This document shows positions 55,501-64,000 of a stretch of DNA of 64,000 bases, piece after piece. Numbering within the stretch: position 1 is the stretch's first letter; each line of letters opens with the position of its first letter. Where the stretch lies: assembly GCF_030124325.1 (NCBI RefSeq), contig NZ_JASKLR010000002.1, positions 48,023-112,022 on the forward strand, in the 5' to 3' direction. The notes below the pieces were generated by a model. It did no database searches. It was not told the DNA's origin and saw only the letters and a list, made by a program, of their open reading frames with translations. The stretch comes from Sinorhizobium sp. 8-89 (GTDB lineage Bacteria > Pseudomonadota > Alphaproteobacteria > Rhizobiales > Rhizobiaceae). The position numbers and the translations under genes are program-made.

Positions 55501-56528
55501 CGATAGAGCGTCCTGGCGTGTTGGAGGGGGCTGTGGCCCCGGCGGAAAACGCGAAGCTCTTTGGCCATCTTCAGGCTGAAGCTTTTCTCGCCCAGAGCTA
55601 CAAGTCCGGCAAAGCGCACCATGCGATCCTCATCGAAGGACCGGAAGGCATCGGCAAGGCGACGCTTGCCTTCCGCTTCGCGAACCATATCTTGAATCAC
55701 CCAGAGCCGACGACGGCACCCGATCAGCTCGCCGATCCGGATCCCGCCTCCATCGTCACACGGCAGCTCGCATCCGGGGCATCGCATAACCTGCTTCATC
55801 TCACCCGCCCGGTGGACGAGAAAACGGGCAGGGCCAAAGGGGCAATCACCGTGGACGAGGTGAGGCGCGCCGGAAAATTCTTCGGCCAGACATCCGGCAC
55901 GGGGAACTGGCGCATCGTCATCATCGACCCGGCGGATGATCTCAACCGCAATGCGGCCAATGCCATCCTCAAGATACTCGAGGAACCGCCGCGTCGGTCG
56001 CTTTTTCTCGTGCTCACCCACGCGCCCGGAAAACTGCTGCCGACCATCCGCTCGCGCTGCCTTCCGTTGCGGCTGAAGCCGCTGGACGACGAGTCCATGC
56101 GCCAGGCGCTTGCCCAACTCGGCTTCGATCTGACGGGACCGAACGTCGAGCGGATTCTCAGCGCGGCGAACGGCAGTGTCTCCGAGGCGCTGAAGCTCAT
56201 CAATTACGGCGGTGTCGATATCGCCGCCGCCTTCGACGATATTTTGGCGGGGCAGGGACCAACTGTCCGAAGGCAGATGCACAAGCTCGCGGATATTCTG
56301 TCGGCAAGGGATAGTGAAACGATCTACGATTTCTTCTCGTCTCTGTTGACCGGACGCGTCATGCAGCAGGCGCGGGAGGCGGCGCTCGCCGGCGATATCA
56401 GCAGGGCCGAGCGCCTTGCGAGGCTCTCCAGCACTTTCGCCGAGCGGCTGACGGTGAGCGACGCCTATAATCTCGATCGCAAGCAGACGATCCTGTCGCT
56501 ACTCGAAGATCTGAAAGACGCTTTATAG
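55497..56528 (+). CDS. holB: DNA polymerase III delta-prime subunit
   Basis: 343 residues. AAA+ core with [20 protein letters not shown] (Walker A in a degenerate form, as in delta-prime), [20 protein letters not shown] (Walker B region), [18 protein letters not shown] and the sensor motif [11 protein letters not shown]. It is the stator of the clamp loader that places the sliding clamp on DNA. Its end overlaps the convergent MazG-like gene by six bases. Confidence 0.95.
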   Translation: MTIERPGVLEGAVAPAENAKLFGHLQAEAFLAQSYKSGKAHHAILIEGPEGIGKATLAFRFANHILNHPEPTTAPDQLADPDPASIVTRQLASGASHNLLHLTRPVDEKTGRAKGAITVDEVRRAGKFFGQTSGTGNWRIVIIDPADDLNRNAANAILKILEEPPRRSLFLVLTHAPGKLLPTIRSRCLPLRLKPLDDESMRQALAQLGFDLTGPNVERILSAANGSVSEALKLINYGGVDIAAAFDDILAGQGPTVRRQMHKLADILSARDSETIYDFFSSLLTGRVMQQAREAALAGDISRAERLARLSSTFAERLTVSDAYNLDRKQTILSLLEDLKDAL

Positions 56529-56828
56529 GTCGGGCTTAAACTTCCATTTCCGCTCGATCGACGAGGCGAGGTCGATATCGTTGCGATAGGCGAAAAGCAG
56601 AACATGGCCGAGGAGGTCCGCTGTTTCGTCGGCAAGAGATTGGCGCAATTCACCCAGTGTCTTCCCGCCGTTACGTCCCCGTCCGCTGAGCTTATTCCAC
56701 GCCTGCGTCAGTTCACCCATTTCTTCCTGCAGTTTCAGAACGTACCAGTCCGGATCGCGCAAGACGGAATGTTCGGCGGCATAGGCGGCCGAGGCTTCCT
56801 CGAATTTTCGCTTAAGCTCGTCGAACAT
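56523..56828 (-). CDS. MazG-like nucleotide pyrophosphohydrolase family protein
   Basis: 101 residues. VLKLQEEMGELTQAWNKLSG has the EExxE-type metal helix and ETADLLGHVLLFAYRNDIDL the second acidic helix (E..D) of the all-alpha NTP-PPase fold. It probably hydrolyses noncanonical or excess nucleoside triphosphates. The gene is convergent with holB and divergent from metG. Confidence 0.8.
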   Translation of the reverse strand: MFDELKRKFEEASAAYAAEHSVLRDPDWYVLKLQEEMGELTQAWNKLSGRGRNGGKTLGELRQSLADETADLLGHVLLFAYRNDIDLASSIERKWKFKPDL

Positions 56829-57009
56829 CGCACTTCCTTCGTTTGTTTTCGTTTTGTTCTAATTTGTGGCGTGTGTCAACCGGCTGCCTGCTTTATGGCG
56901 CCGCGCTTGGCGTCAAATGGGCTTTTTCTAGGCGCAGCGGTTCCCTACCTGAAGGCGATGCGCTAATAGCTGCCACTAGTTCCTGATCCGAGATATATCG
57001 AAGCCCATC

Positions 57010-58560
57010 ATGAGAGATACCTCCCCCTTCTACATCACCACCGCGATTTCCTATCCGAACGGCAGGCCGCATATCGGCCACGCCTACGAGTTGATCGCGA
57101 CGGATGCGATGGCGCGCTATCAGCGACTGGACGGGCGCGAGGTTTTCTTCCTGACCGGGACGGACGAGCACGGCCAGAAGATGCAGCAGACGGCGAAGAA
57201 GGAAGGCATTTCCGCGCAGGAGCTTGCCGACCGCAACTCGGCCGAATTCCAGAAGATGGCCGTGCTTCTCAACGCCTCCAACGACGATTTCATCCGCACG
57301 ACCGAGAAACGTCACCACGAGGCCTCGCAGGAAATCTGGACCCGCATGGGAGAGGCGGGTGATCTCTACAAGGATTCCTACGCCGGATGGTATTCCGTCC
57401 GCGATGAGGCCTATTATCAGGAAAACGAGACGGAGCTGCGCGACGACGGCGTGCGCTATGGGCCTCAGGGTACCCCCGTCGAGTGGGTGGAGGAGGAGAG
57501 CTATTTCTTCCGCCTCTCCGCCTATCAGCAGAAACTTCTCAAGCACTACGAAGAGAACCCCGAATTCATCGGCCCGGCCGAGCGGCGAAACGAGGTTATT
57601 TCGTTCGTCAAGTCGGGGCTGAAGGATCTCTCTGTTTCGCGCACGACCTTCGACTGGGGCATCAAAGTCCCGAACGATCCGGCCCACGTCATGTATGTCT
57701 GGGTGGACGCGTTGACGAACTATATCACCGCGACGGGCTATCTGACCGATCCGACCGGGCCGCGTGCAAAATTCTGGCCGGCGAATATCCATGTCATCGG
57801 CAAGGACATCATCCGCTTTCACGCCGTCTACTGGCCGGCCTTCCTGATGTCCGCCGGCCTGCCGCTCCCGAAGCGGGTCTTCGCTCATGGCTTTCTGCTC
57901 AACAAGGGCGAGAAGATGTCGAAGTCGCTCGGCAACGTCGTGGATCCGTTCAATCTGGTGGAACACTTCGGCCTCGACCAGATTCGCTACTTCTTTCTGC
58001 GCGAAGTCTCTTTCGGCCAGGACGGCAGCTATAGCGAGGAGGGGATAGCGACACGCATCAACTCCGATCTCGCCAACGGCATCGGCAATCTCGCCAGCCG
58101 TTCGCTGTCGATGATCGTGAAGAACTGCGACGGCCAGGTTCCGGTTTGCGGGCCGCTCTCTGACGAGGACAAGGCCATGTTGGCCTCTGCCGATGCCCTG
58201 CTCGAAACGACGCGTGATGATATGGGCAAGCAGCTTATCCATCGCGCGCTCGCCGCGATCATTGCCGTCGTTTCCGAAACCGATCGCTATTTCGCGGGCC
58301 AGGAGCCTTGGGCGCTGAAGAAGACGGATCCGGAGCGGATGGCGACGGTGCTTTACGTCACCGCCGAAGTCGTGCGGCAGATTGCGATCCTGCTGCAGCC
58401 CTTCATGCCAGAATCGGCAGGCAAGCTTCTCGACCTCGTGGCCGTACCGGCTGACAAGCGTGATTTCGCGCATCTCGGCGAGGCCGGACGCCTCGTCTCC
58501 GGAACGCCGCTCGAGGCACCGAAGCCGGTCTTCCCACGCTACGTGGCGCCGGAAGCGTAA
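57010..58560 (+). CDS. metG: Methionyl-tRNA synthetase
   Basis: 516 residues. Class I signatures: PHIGHAYE near residue 17 (HIGH) and KMSKSLGN near residue 302 (KMSKS). The connective region lacks the zinc cysteines of the E. coli type, as in the short alphaproteobacterial form. The anticodon-binding helices (LADPDGS-like end not present; [20 protein letters not shown] visible) follow. No C-terminal tRNA-binding extension. It charges tRNA-Met for translation. Followed after 14 bases by a TatD gene. Confidence 0.96.
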   Translation: MRDTSPFYITTAISYPNGRPHIGHAYELIATDAMARYQRLDGREVFFLTGTDEHGQKMQQTAKKEGISAQELADRNSAEFQKMAVLLNASNDDFIRTTEKRHHEASQEIWTRMGEAGDLYKDSYAGWYSVRDEAYYQENETELRDDGVRYGPQGTPVEWVEEESYFFRLSAYQQKLLKHYEENPEFIGPAERRNEVISFVKSGLKDLSVSRTTFDWGIKVPNDPAHVMYVWVDALTNYITATGYLTDPTGPRAKFWPANIHVIGKDIIRFHAVYWPAFLMSAGLPLPKRVFAHGFLLNKGEKMSKSLGNVVDPFNLVEHFGLDQIRYFFLREVSFGQDGSYSEEGIATRINSDLANGIGNLASRSLSMIVKNCDGQVPVCGPLSDEDKAMLASADALLETTRDDMGKQLIHRALAAIIAVVSETDRYFAGQEPWALKKTDPERMATVLYVTAEVVRQIAILLQPFMPESAGKLLDLVAVPADKRDFAHLGEAGRLVSGTPLEAPKPVFPRYVAPEA

Positions 58561-58574
58561 GCGAGTGCAAACGA

Positions 58575-59354
58575 ATGCTGATCGACACCCATTGCCATCT
58601 GGACTTCCCGGACTTCGAGACTGAGCGCGACGCGATCATCGAGCGCGCAAATGCGGCCGGCGTGACGCAAATGGTGACGATTTCGACGCGCGTGAAGCGG
58701 TTCGATACGATCCTCGCGATCGCCGAAGCCTATCCGAACGTCTTTTGCTCCGTCGGGACCCATCCGCACAACGCCGACGAGGAGCTCGACATCACTACGG
58801 AAGATCTCGTTCGGCTCTCCGCGCATCCAAAAGTGGTTGCGATCGGAGAGGCGGGGCTCGACTATTTCTACGACAATGCGCCGCGCGACGCCCAGGCTGA
58901 AGGGCTGCGCCGGCACATTGCGGCAGCGCGCGAAACCGGGCTGCCGCTGGTGATCCACAGCCGCTCGGCTGACGAAGACATGGCCGAGATACTGACCGAG
59001 GAGAGCGGGAAGGGGGCCTTCCCTTTCCTACTCCATTGCTTCTCGTCGGGTCCGGAGCTTGCGCGAGTCGGCGTTGAGCTTGGCGGATACGTGTCCTTTT
59101 CCGGCATCCTGACCTTTCCGAAGTCGCAGGAGATCAGGGATATCGCAAAGACGATCCCGCACGACCGGATGATCGTCGAGACGGATGCACCTTACCTCGC
59201 GCCAAAACCGTTCCGCGGCAAGCGCAACGAGCCGGCCTTTGTCGCGCATACGGCGGAGGTCCTGGCGGAAACGATCGGCGTTTCGACGGAGGAGATTGCG
59301 CAAATTACGACGGAGAACGCTTTGCGCATCTTCTCAAAAATGCCGAGGCTCTGA
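58575..59354 (+). CDS. TatD-family metal-dependent hydrolase
   Basis: 259 residues. Metal ligands are visible in MLIDTHCHLDF, then AIGEAGLDYFYDNAPRDAQA, GLPLVIHSRSADEDM, LLHCFSSGPEL and IVETDAPYLAP. The TIM-barrel TatD family includes 3'-5' DNA exonucleases and related nucleases; the rhizobial YcfH-type neighbour of metG is conserved in many bacteria. ATG 58575 is preceded by GAGTGCAAACGA. Confidence 0.92.
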   Translation: MLIDTHCHLDFPDFETERDAIIERANAAGVTQMVTISTRVKRFDTILAIAEAYPNVFCSVGTHPHNADEELDITTEDLVRLSAHPKVVAIGEAGLDYFYDNAPRDAQAEGLRRHIAAARETGLPLVIHSRSADEDMAEILTEESGKGAFPFLLHCFSSGPELARVGVELGGYVSFSGILTFPKSQEIRDIAKTIPHDRMIVETDAPYLAPKPFRGKRNEPAFVAHTAEVLAETIGVSTEEIAQITTENALRIFSKMPRL

Positions 59355-59355
59355 C

Positions 59356-60192
59356 GTGGCGTTTCGGCGGGTTTTCACCATCCTCGGATGCGGTTCCTCG
59401 CCAGGGGTACCGCGTATCACCGGCGATTGGGGGGGCTGCGATCCGGCAAATCCGCGCAACCGCCGCCTGCGAGCGGCGCTGCTTGTCGAGCAGTTCGCGC
59501 CAGACGGTGGCAAGACGACCGTGGTTGTCGATACCGGTCCGGACTTCCGCGCCCAGATGATTGCCGCCGATGTTCGCCATATCGACGCCGTCCTCTACAG
59601 CCACGCTCATGCCGATCATCTGCACGGGATCGACGACCTGCGCGGTTTCGTGATCGAAAACCGCAGGTGCGTACCGATTTGGGCGGACGCTCTCACGATG
59701 AGCGCAATTCGCGAGAGGTTTCGTTATTGCGTGGAATCGCCGCCGGGAAGCGGCTATCCGCCAATTGTCGAGCCGCATCTCTTCACCGAAGATCTTTCGC
59801 CGGTTACCGTTCACGGCGCCGGCGGGCCGATTTCGTTCACGCCGTTGATGCAGTTTCACGGCAATACCCATTCGCTCGGTTTTCGGATTGGCGATTTTGC
59901 CTATTGCAGCGATGTGAGCGATTTTCCGCCGGAAACTGTTGGCAAGCTGCTGGGCCTCGATCTGCTGGTCATCGACACGCTGCAATACAAATTCCATCCG
60001 AGCCATCTATCGTTGGTGCAGTCGCTGGGCTGGATCGCGAGGCTTCAGCCGAAGCGTGCCGTACTGACGCACATGCACGTGCCGTTGGACTATGAAACGG
60101 TGCTGAACGAGACGCCGGACCACGTAGAGCCAGCCTATGACATGATGCGTCTAGAGTTCGACATCGCAATGCCGTCCGCAGAAGAAGCTTAG
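59356..60192 (+). CDS. MBL-fold metal-dependent hydrolase, PhnP-like
   Basis: 278 residues from GTG 59356, one base after the TatD stop. FTILGCGSSPGVPRITGDWG begins the beta-lactamase fold, VVDTGPDFRAQ follows, and LYSHAHADHLHGIDDLRGF carries the HxHxDH zinc motif. LTHMHVPLDYET supplies later ligands. The YcbX/PhnP subgroup acts on cyclic phosphate esters; the rhizobial substrate is unknown. Cotranscribed with metG and the TatD gene. Confidence 0.9.
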   Translation: MAFRRVFTILGCGSSPGVPRITGDWGGCDPANPRNRRLRAALLVEQFAPDGGKTTVVVDTGPDFRAQMIAADVRHIDAVLYSHAHADHLHGIDDLRGFVIENRRCVPIWADALTMSAIRERFRYCVESPPGSGYPPIVEPHLFTEDLSPVTVHGAGGPISFTPLMQFHGNTHSLGFRIGDFAYCSDVSDFPPETVGKLLGLDLLVIDTLQYKFHPSHLSLVQSLGWIARLQPKRAVLTHMHVPLDYETVLNETPDHVEPAYDMMRLEFDIAMPSAEEA

Positions 60193-60370
60193 AGCCAGAT
60201 ATTAGAGCACGGCTTCAAGGCGCTGTTTTCGTGAGGATCGGCGCATGTGAGGATCGCGCGCGCAAGTTCCATAATCTATCTTATGCGATAACGATATGTA
60301 GGGGGGTACATTCTATTCCCAAGTGCGACATGCCAATAAAAACAATGGCTTGGCCCTTGGAGATTTTTGC

Positions 60371-60610
60371 ATGTTGCGTCGCTGTTCGCAGCTCACCCTT
60401 CCCGATCGTCGACGCTTGCACCAAATCATAGAACGCAAGCATCCGGTTGCTGAGATCGCGCGGCAACTCGACCGTCACCGATCGACGATCTATCGTGAGT
60501 TGAAGCGCAATGCCTTTCATTATGCCGAGTTTCCGGAATGCGGCGGCTATTACGCGGCATCGCCGACGACAAGCAAGGAGCGTCGTCGGCGGCTGCGTAG
60601 GCTCAGATAA
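60371..60610 (+). pseudogene. IS30-family transposase N-terminal remnant
   Basis: From ATG 60371 the frame reads MLRRCSQLTLPDRRRLHQII, then EIARQLDRHRSTIYRELKRN, the HTH that binds IS30 ends, and stops at 60608-60610 after 79 codons. The catalytic DDE part (about 250 residues) is missing. The next 110 bases contain no recognisable continuation, so this is the trace of an insertion sequence that was deleted. Confidence 0.8.
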
Positions 60611-60722
60611 TGACTATCGCCAATATGGAAGAACGAGGCGTCCCCGCCTGCAGGGGGGCAATTGCGATGACAGTCCTGTTCGTCGTAAACATTCCGTCCA
60701 CTTGATTTAGAGGAGACGCAGC

Positions 60723-61115
60723 ATGGACCGATTCACGGGCGGTTGCCTCTGCGGCAATGTCCGAATTGTGGCGTCGGGCCGCCCAAACCGGGTTGGTCTT
60801 TGTCACTGTCTCGACTGCCGCAAGCATCATGGGGCGCTTTTTCACGCTTCCGCGATATTCCCTCAGGATGCAGTGACGATCGATGGCGAAACACGCGACT
60901 ACGCCGGGCGGTTTTTCTGTCCTCGCTGCGGCTCGTCCGTTTTCGGACGCACCGCAGACGAAATCGAAGTAAACTTGGGATCCCTGGATGCCCCTGACCA
61001 GTTGGTGCCAACCTATGAACTCTGGACTGTCCGTCGCGAGTCCTGGTTGCCGCCGTTTCCGCTCAAAAGACGATACGAGCGCGATCGCGACCCCACGAGT
61101 CGCTTTGAGGAATAG
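60723..61115 (+). CDS. GFA (CENP-V) family protein
   Basis: 130 residues from ATG 60723 (AGAGGAGACGCAGC upstream). Zinc ligands FTGGCLCGNVRI, GLCHCLDCRKHHG and FFCPRCGSSVFG follow the GFA pattern, with a structural and a second metal site. The name glutathione-dependent formaldehyde-activating enzyme comes from one member; activity of others is uncertain. Follows the IS30 remnant, suggesting a recombined neighbourhood. Confidence 0.9.
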   Translation: MDRFTGGCLCGNVRIVASGRPNRVGLCHCLDCRKHHGALFHASAIFPQDAVTIDGETRDYAGRFFCPRCGSSVFGRTADEIEVNLGSLDAPDQLVPTYELWTVRRESWLPPFPLKRRYERDRDPTSRFEE

Positions 61116-61226
61116 GTCGCACGAATGGTGCGACGGGCGCCGTTACAAGGTGCCAGAGATGCACGCCTTGATCGGCATCTCGAACCAGATGCCCCCGAGG
61201 GGAAGGCGAAATCCGCGGCGAGGCGG

Positions 61227-62735
61227 TCACTCCGGAAGACCGGCCTTGCGGAAGCCATCAACGAAATGCTCAAGCGTCGCAGCGTCGCGGAACGGCTCCG
61301 TCGTGGCCCAGTGGCGCGTTGTGAAATGCGGATTGCCGACGAGGAACAGTTCGACCTCTGCACGCGCCTCGTCGAGCCGGCCGAGTTGCGCAAGGCTTGC
61401 CGCCAGGAACCGGCGTGAGCTTGTACGGTAAGTCTCGTCCCTGCGCAGCGTCTCGACAGCGGCTTCGTACTCGCCGGCCGCATATTGCGCCTGGCCGAGC
61501 GTCAGAAAGTACCAGCTTGCCGGAAACGGGTTCAGCCGGAACGCCTTGCGAATGTGCTCCATGCCCTCCTCCACACGCCCGGCCAAGACCGCGATGTCGG
61601 ATAATGTCGCCCAAGTGTCGGCCTCGTTCGGATCGAGCTCGATCGCCTTGGCGAATTCCGCATCCGCCTCGGCGAAGTTGCGCTCATATGCAAGCAGGTT
61701 AGCCAGGACCCAGCGGCAGCCAGCATCGTTCGGATCGATCGCTACGGCTTTGCGCGCCAGTTGCAAAGCAACGCTGCGGTTACTTTCAATTGGTTCGCCC
61801 CAATGAACCCATCGCATCCAGTGGTTCATGGCAAGCCAGCGAAAGGCCTCGGCATATCCCGGATCGAGCGAAATCGCGCGCGTAAGCATCAGATGCGCTT
61901 CCCGCGCCGTCTGTGGCGAATCGTCGATCAGCTTGCGCGCCCTTACACAGAGATCGTAGGCCTCGAGATTTTTGGGCCGATTGCGCGGCGGCGGTGCGCG
62001 CAGCCGGCCAAGCAACGCTTCGACGATTTTGCTGGTGACTTCGTCCTGAACGGCAAAAATATCTTCCAGGCTGCGATCGAAGCGCTCCGCCCATAGATGC
62101 TCGCCGCTTACGGCGTCGACCAGCTGGGCGTTGATGCGCACGCGCCCCGCGGCGCGTCTTGCGCTGCCCTCCAGCAGGTAGCGCACGCCAAGGTCCTGGG
62201 CGATCCCGCGCACGTCCATCGCCTTGCCCTTGTAGGCAAAGGCGGAATTGCGCGCGATGACGAACAGGCCGGAGGTCCTCGACAGGTCGGTAATCAGGTC
62301 TTCGGTCAACCCATCCGCGAAGGATTCCTGCTCGGGGTCATTGCTGAAATTGACGAAGGGCAGCACAGCTATCGACGGTTTGCTGGGCAACGGCAAAGGT
62401 TTTCGTTTCGCGCTGCCGAGCTGTTCGATGGCGCCCGTGAAGCGGTAGCCGACGCGCGGAACCGTGGAGATCCATTCACCGCCGTCGGCGGACGGACCAA
62501 GCAGCTTCCTGAGCTGCGCGATCTGGACCGTGAGGTTGCCTTCCTCGACGGCCGTTCCCGGCCACGCCGCGTCCATCAACTCGGCCTTGCTCAGGATTTC
62601 GCCGGGCCGTCCGACGAGCGCCTCAAGAAGCTTCAGCCCGCGATAGCCAACGGCAACGGGATCATCGTTCCGAAGGAGCGTTCCCGCACCGGGATCAAGC
62701 ACGAACGGACCAAAGGCAAAGCGCGATCCCTGCAT
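61227..62735 (-). CDS. OmpR-type winged-helix regulator fused to TolB-like and TPR domains
   Basis: 502 residues. N-terminal winged helix (about 5-105): RNDDPVAVGYRGLKLLEALV, TVQIAQLRKLLGPSADGGEW and TVPRVGYRFTG, as in CadC-type regulators. A TolB-like/adenylate-cyclase-associated N-domain (SIAVLPFVNFSNDPEQESFA; DGLTEDLITDLSRTSGLFVI) follows, then TPR repeats (EAHLMLTRAISLDPGYAEAF; EADAEFAKAIELDPNEADTW). It is a cytoplasmic DNA-binding regulator with a protein-interaction tail, of unknown signal. Rhizobia have many such proteins. Confidence 0.85.
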   Translation of the reverse strand: MQGSRFAFGPFVLDPGAGTLLRNDDPVAVGYRGLKLLEALVGRPGEILSKAELMDAAWPGTAVEEGNLTVQIAQLRKLLGPSADGGEWISTVPRVGYRFTGAIEQLGSAKRKPLPLPSKPSIAVLPFVNFSNDPEQESFADGLTEDLITDLSRTSGLFVIARNSAFAYKGKAMDVRGIAQDLGVRYLLEGSARRAAGRVRINAQLVDAVSGEHLWAERFDRSLEDIFAVQDEVTSKIVEALLGRLRAPPPRNRPKNLEAYDLCVRARKLIDDSPQTAREAHLMLTRAISLDPGYAEAFRWLAMNHWMRWVHWGEPIESNRSVALQLARKAVAIDPNDAGCRWVLANLLAYERNFAEADAEFAKAIELDPNEADTWATLSDIAVLAGRVEEGMEHIRKAFRLNPFPASWYFLTLGQAQYAAGEYEAAVETLRRDETYRTSSRRFLAASLAQLGRLDEARAEVELFLVGNPHFTTRHWATTEPFRDAATLEHFVDGFRKAGLPE

Positions 62736-62870
62736 ACGGGGATCTATAGCCCTTTTGGAAGTTTTTGAGAACTTTTTGGGAGAGCTTAATTACGACGCTG
62801 TTCGTGTCCTGCAGAATTCATCCTCTTTCACGTCGAGGCCTTCGGCCCCTCAAACCATATGGAGGTTGCC

Positions 62871-63140
62871 ATGAACGATACTCCGACCCTTGCGTTGGCC
62901 TCGCATAAGGCAGCGCGGCCGGGAACGCCCCAAGGGCGAGCGGAAATGCCGCGTCGGCACTACAGCCTGGCCACCCTGCGAAGCATTATCGCGACCTGGA
63001 GCGAGCGGATACGCTTTCGCTGGGAACTTGAGCAAAAGTTGAAGGACGACCCCCATTTGATCGACGATATCGGTCTGACAAGACAGCAGGTCGAGGCGGA
63101 GATCGCCAAGCCCTTCTGGCAAGTATCAAACCCTTTATAA
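62871..63140 (+). CDS. DUF1127 (YjiS-like) small protein
   Basis: 89 residues from ATG 62871, selected because GGAGG precedes it and an ATG 12 bases upstream is part of that site. The C-terminus IRFRWELEQKLKDDPHLIDD, then IGLTRQQVEAEIAKPFW is the DUF1127 motif. In Agrobacterium and relatives DUF1127 proteins affect phosphate and carbon metabolism and RNA turnover; the role of this one is unknown. Divergent from the OmpR/TolB regulator, which may control it. Confidence 0.85.
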   Translation: MNDTPTLALASHKAARPGTPQGRAEMPRRHYSLATLRSIIATWSERIRFRWELEQKLKDDPHLIDDIGLTRQQVEAEIAKPFWQVSNPL

Positions 63141-63153
63141 GGCGAATGCTCCA

Positions 63154-64000
63154 ATGACACCGGATCGCCAGTTTCCGCGTGCGGCAGTGGTTCGCCGGCG
63201 CCTGCACAGCACGACATCGCCGCGGGAGGGCCGGATCCCTTGGAGCGCGATGGCGGGCATCATCGCGACCGTCACGGTGTTCGCCGTGGCACAGGGACTG
63301 ACCTATCCGCTGCTCAGCTTCATCCTGGAGCGGCAGGAGACGACGCCCGGCCTGATCGGCTTGTCGGCGGCGATGACGCCGCTGGGTTTCGTTGTATCCG
63401 CGCCCTTCATTCCGGCGCTCGTGCGGCGCGCGGGCGGCGCGCGGCTTGCAATCCTGTGTTCGATCCTGGCTGCGCTCACCCTGGTCGCGATTGCCTGGAG
63501 GCAGGAAGTCTGGACCTGGATGCCGCTGCGTTTCCTGCTCGGCTTCTTCGCCAATCCGCTTTACGTGATCAGCGAAACCTGGCTGATCTCGATCACGCCC
63601 GCGCCGCGGCGGGGCCGCATCATGGGCCTCTATTCATCGATCGTGTCGGGTGGCTTCGCCATCGGCCCGCTGTCGCTCGGCCTGGTCGGCACGCAGGGTT
63701 GGCCGCCCTTCATGGTCGGCATTGTGGCCTTCCTTCTCTGCGGCTTGATCGTGCTTGGGGTCGTGCCGCGCCTGCCGAAGATGCCGCATGAAGGCGAGGC
63801 AACATCGGTCGGCGGCTTCTTCGCACTGGCGCCGCTTCTGTTGTTTGCGGTTTTCACCGCTGCCGCCTTCGAGCAGATCCTGCTTTCCTTGCTCACGGTC
63901 TATGGCGCCGCGCTCGGTAGCGCCGAGGAGCGCATCGCTTCGCTCATCACGTGTTTCATCGCCGGCAATGCCGTGCTGCAGATCTTGCTCGGACGCGTGG
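63154..64000 (+). CDS. MFS transporter, N-terminal part
   Basis: From ATG 63154 to the end of the window, about 282 residues. Hydrophobic segments include AMAGIIATVTVFAVAQGLTY, then LIGLSAAMTPLGFVVSAPFI, and RRGRIMGLYSSIVSGGFAIG with the A-motif-like charged loop. The layout of a short cytoplasmic N-terminus and 12-helix MFS permease (YcaD-like drug or sugar efflux) is clear. Substrate unknown. The gene lies 13 bases after DUF1127 and runs off the window. Confidence 0.85.
   Translation, partial: MTPDRQFPRAAVVRRRLHSTTSPREGRIPWSAMAGIIATVTVFAVAQGLTYPLLSFILERQETTPGLIGLSAAMTPLGFVVSAPFIPALVRRAGGARLAILCSILAALTLVAIAWRQEVWTWMPLRFLLGFFANPLYVISETWLISITPAPRRGRIMGLYSSIVSGGFAIGPLSLGLVGTQGWPPFMVGIVAFLLCGLIVLGVVPRLPKMPHEGEATSVGGFFALAPLLLFAVFTAAAFEQILLSLLTVYGAALGSAEERIASLITCFIAGNAVLQILLGRV

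Overview
The window is a piece of an alphaproteobacterial chromosome, most likely Rhizobiaceae and probably Sinorhizobium/Ensifer or a close relative. The indications are a LexA gene with the alphaproteobacterial GTTC-N7-GTTC SOS box, the run rlpA - D-Ala-D-Ala carboxypeptidase-like - tmk - holB - metG - tatD-type hydrolase, a DUF1127 protein, paired SMR transporters and many small proteins of rhizobial type. The genus is inferred from remembered gene order and protein style, not from a database search.

Left chromosomal flank (1-7165): the 5' part of a cysteine synthase gene, a short-chain dehydrogenase, a two-gene SMR efflux operon, tRNA-Asn, a small membrane protein, tRNA-Cys, a four-helix membrane protein, lexA, an OsmC-like protein and a DHFR/RibD-like reductase.

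Prophage (about 7166-50504, 43.3 kb): a siphovirus-type, HK97-like temperate phage inserted in the 3' end of a tRNA-Ser(TGA) gene. A 14-bp copy of the tRNA end marks the left junction. TACCCC-type repeats, probably integrase arm sites, lie just inside both ends. From left to right it carries a repressor lacking an autocleavage dyad, a perfect 16-bp palindromic operator, an AlpA-like regulator and an AAA (RepA-like) ATPase. Next come HNH, terminase, portal, prohead protease, capsid, connector, tail tube, tail chaperone, tape-measure (with an embedded peptidase), tail tip and tailspike genes. Lysis genes follow: a GH19-like endolysin, a holin-like protein, and what looks like an in-frame fusion of an inner-membrane spanin with an outer-membrane spanin lipoprotein. 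Beyond these is an A+T-richer cargo zone (about 34.9-41.4 kb) coding almost only for exported proteins, including an aerolysin/ETX-MTX2-like pore-forming candidate next to a small Cys-rich protein with the same Cys motif. A decayed ligD fragment lies in the same zone. The right part, mostly minus strand, holds a large two-domain moron, a lipoprotein, two regulators with a shared C-terminal winged-helix module, an XRE switch with duplicated operators, a second HNH protein, a DUF4145 protein and a tyrosine integrase.

Right chromosomal flank (50505-64000): an unusual non-secreted protein with a complete protein-glutaminase Cys-His-Asp triad behind a Trp-rich segment. It is followed by rlpA, a penicillin-binding-protein-like gene that has lost two of its three catalytic motifs, tmk, holB, a MazG-like protein, metG, a TatD hydrolase, an MBL-fold hydrolase, an IS30 remnant, a GFA protein, an OmpR/TolB/TPR regulator, a DUF1127 protein and the start of an MFS transporter.
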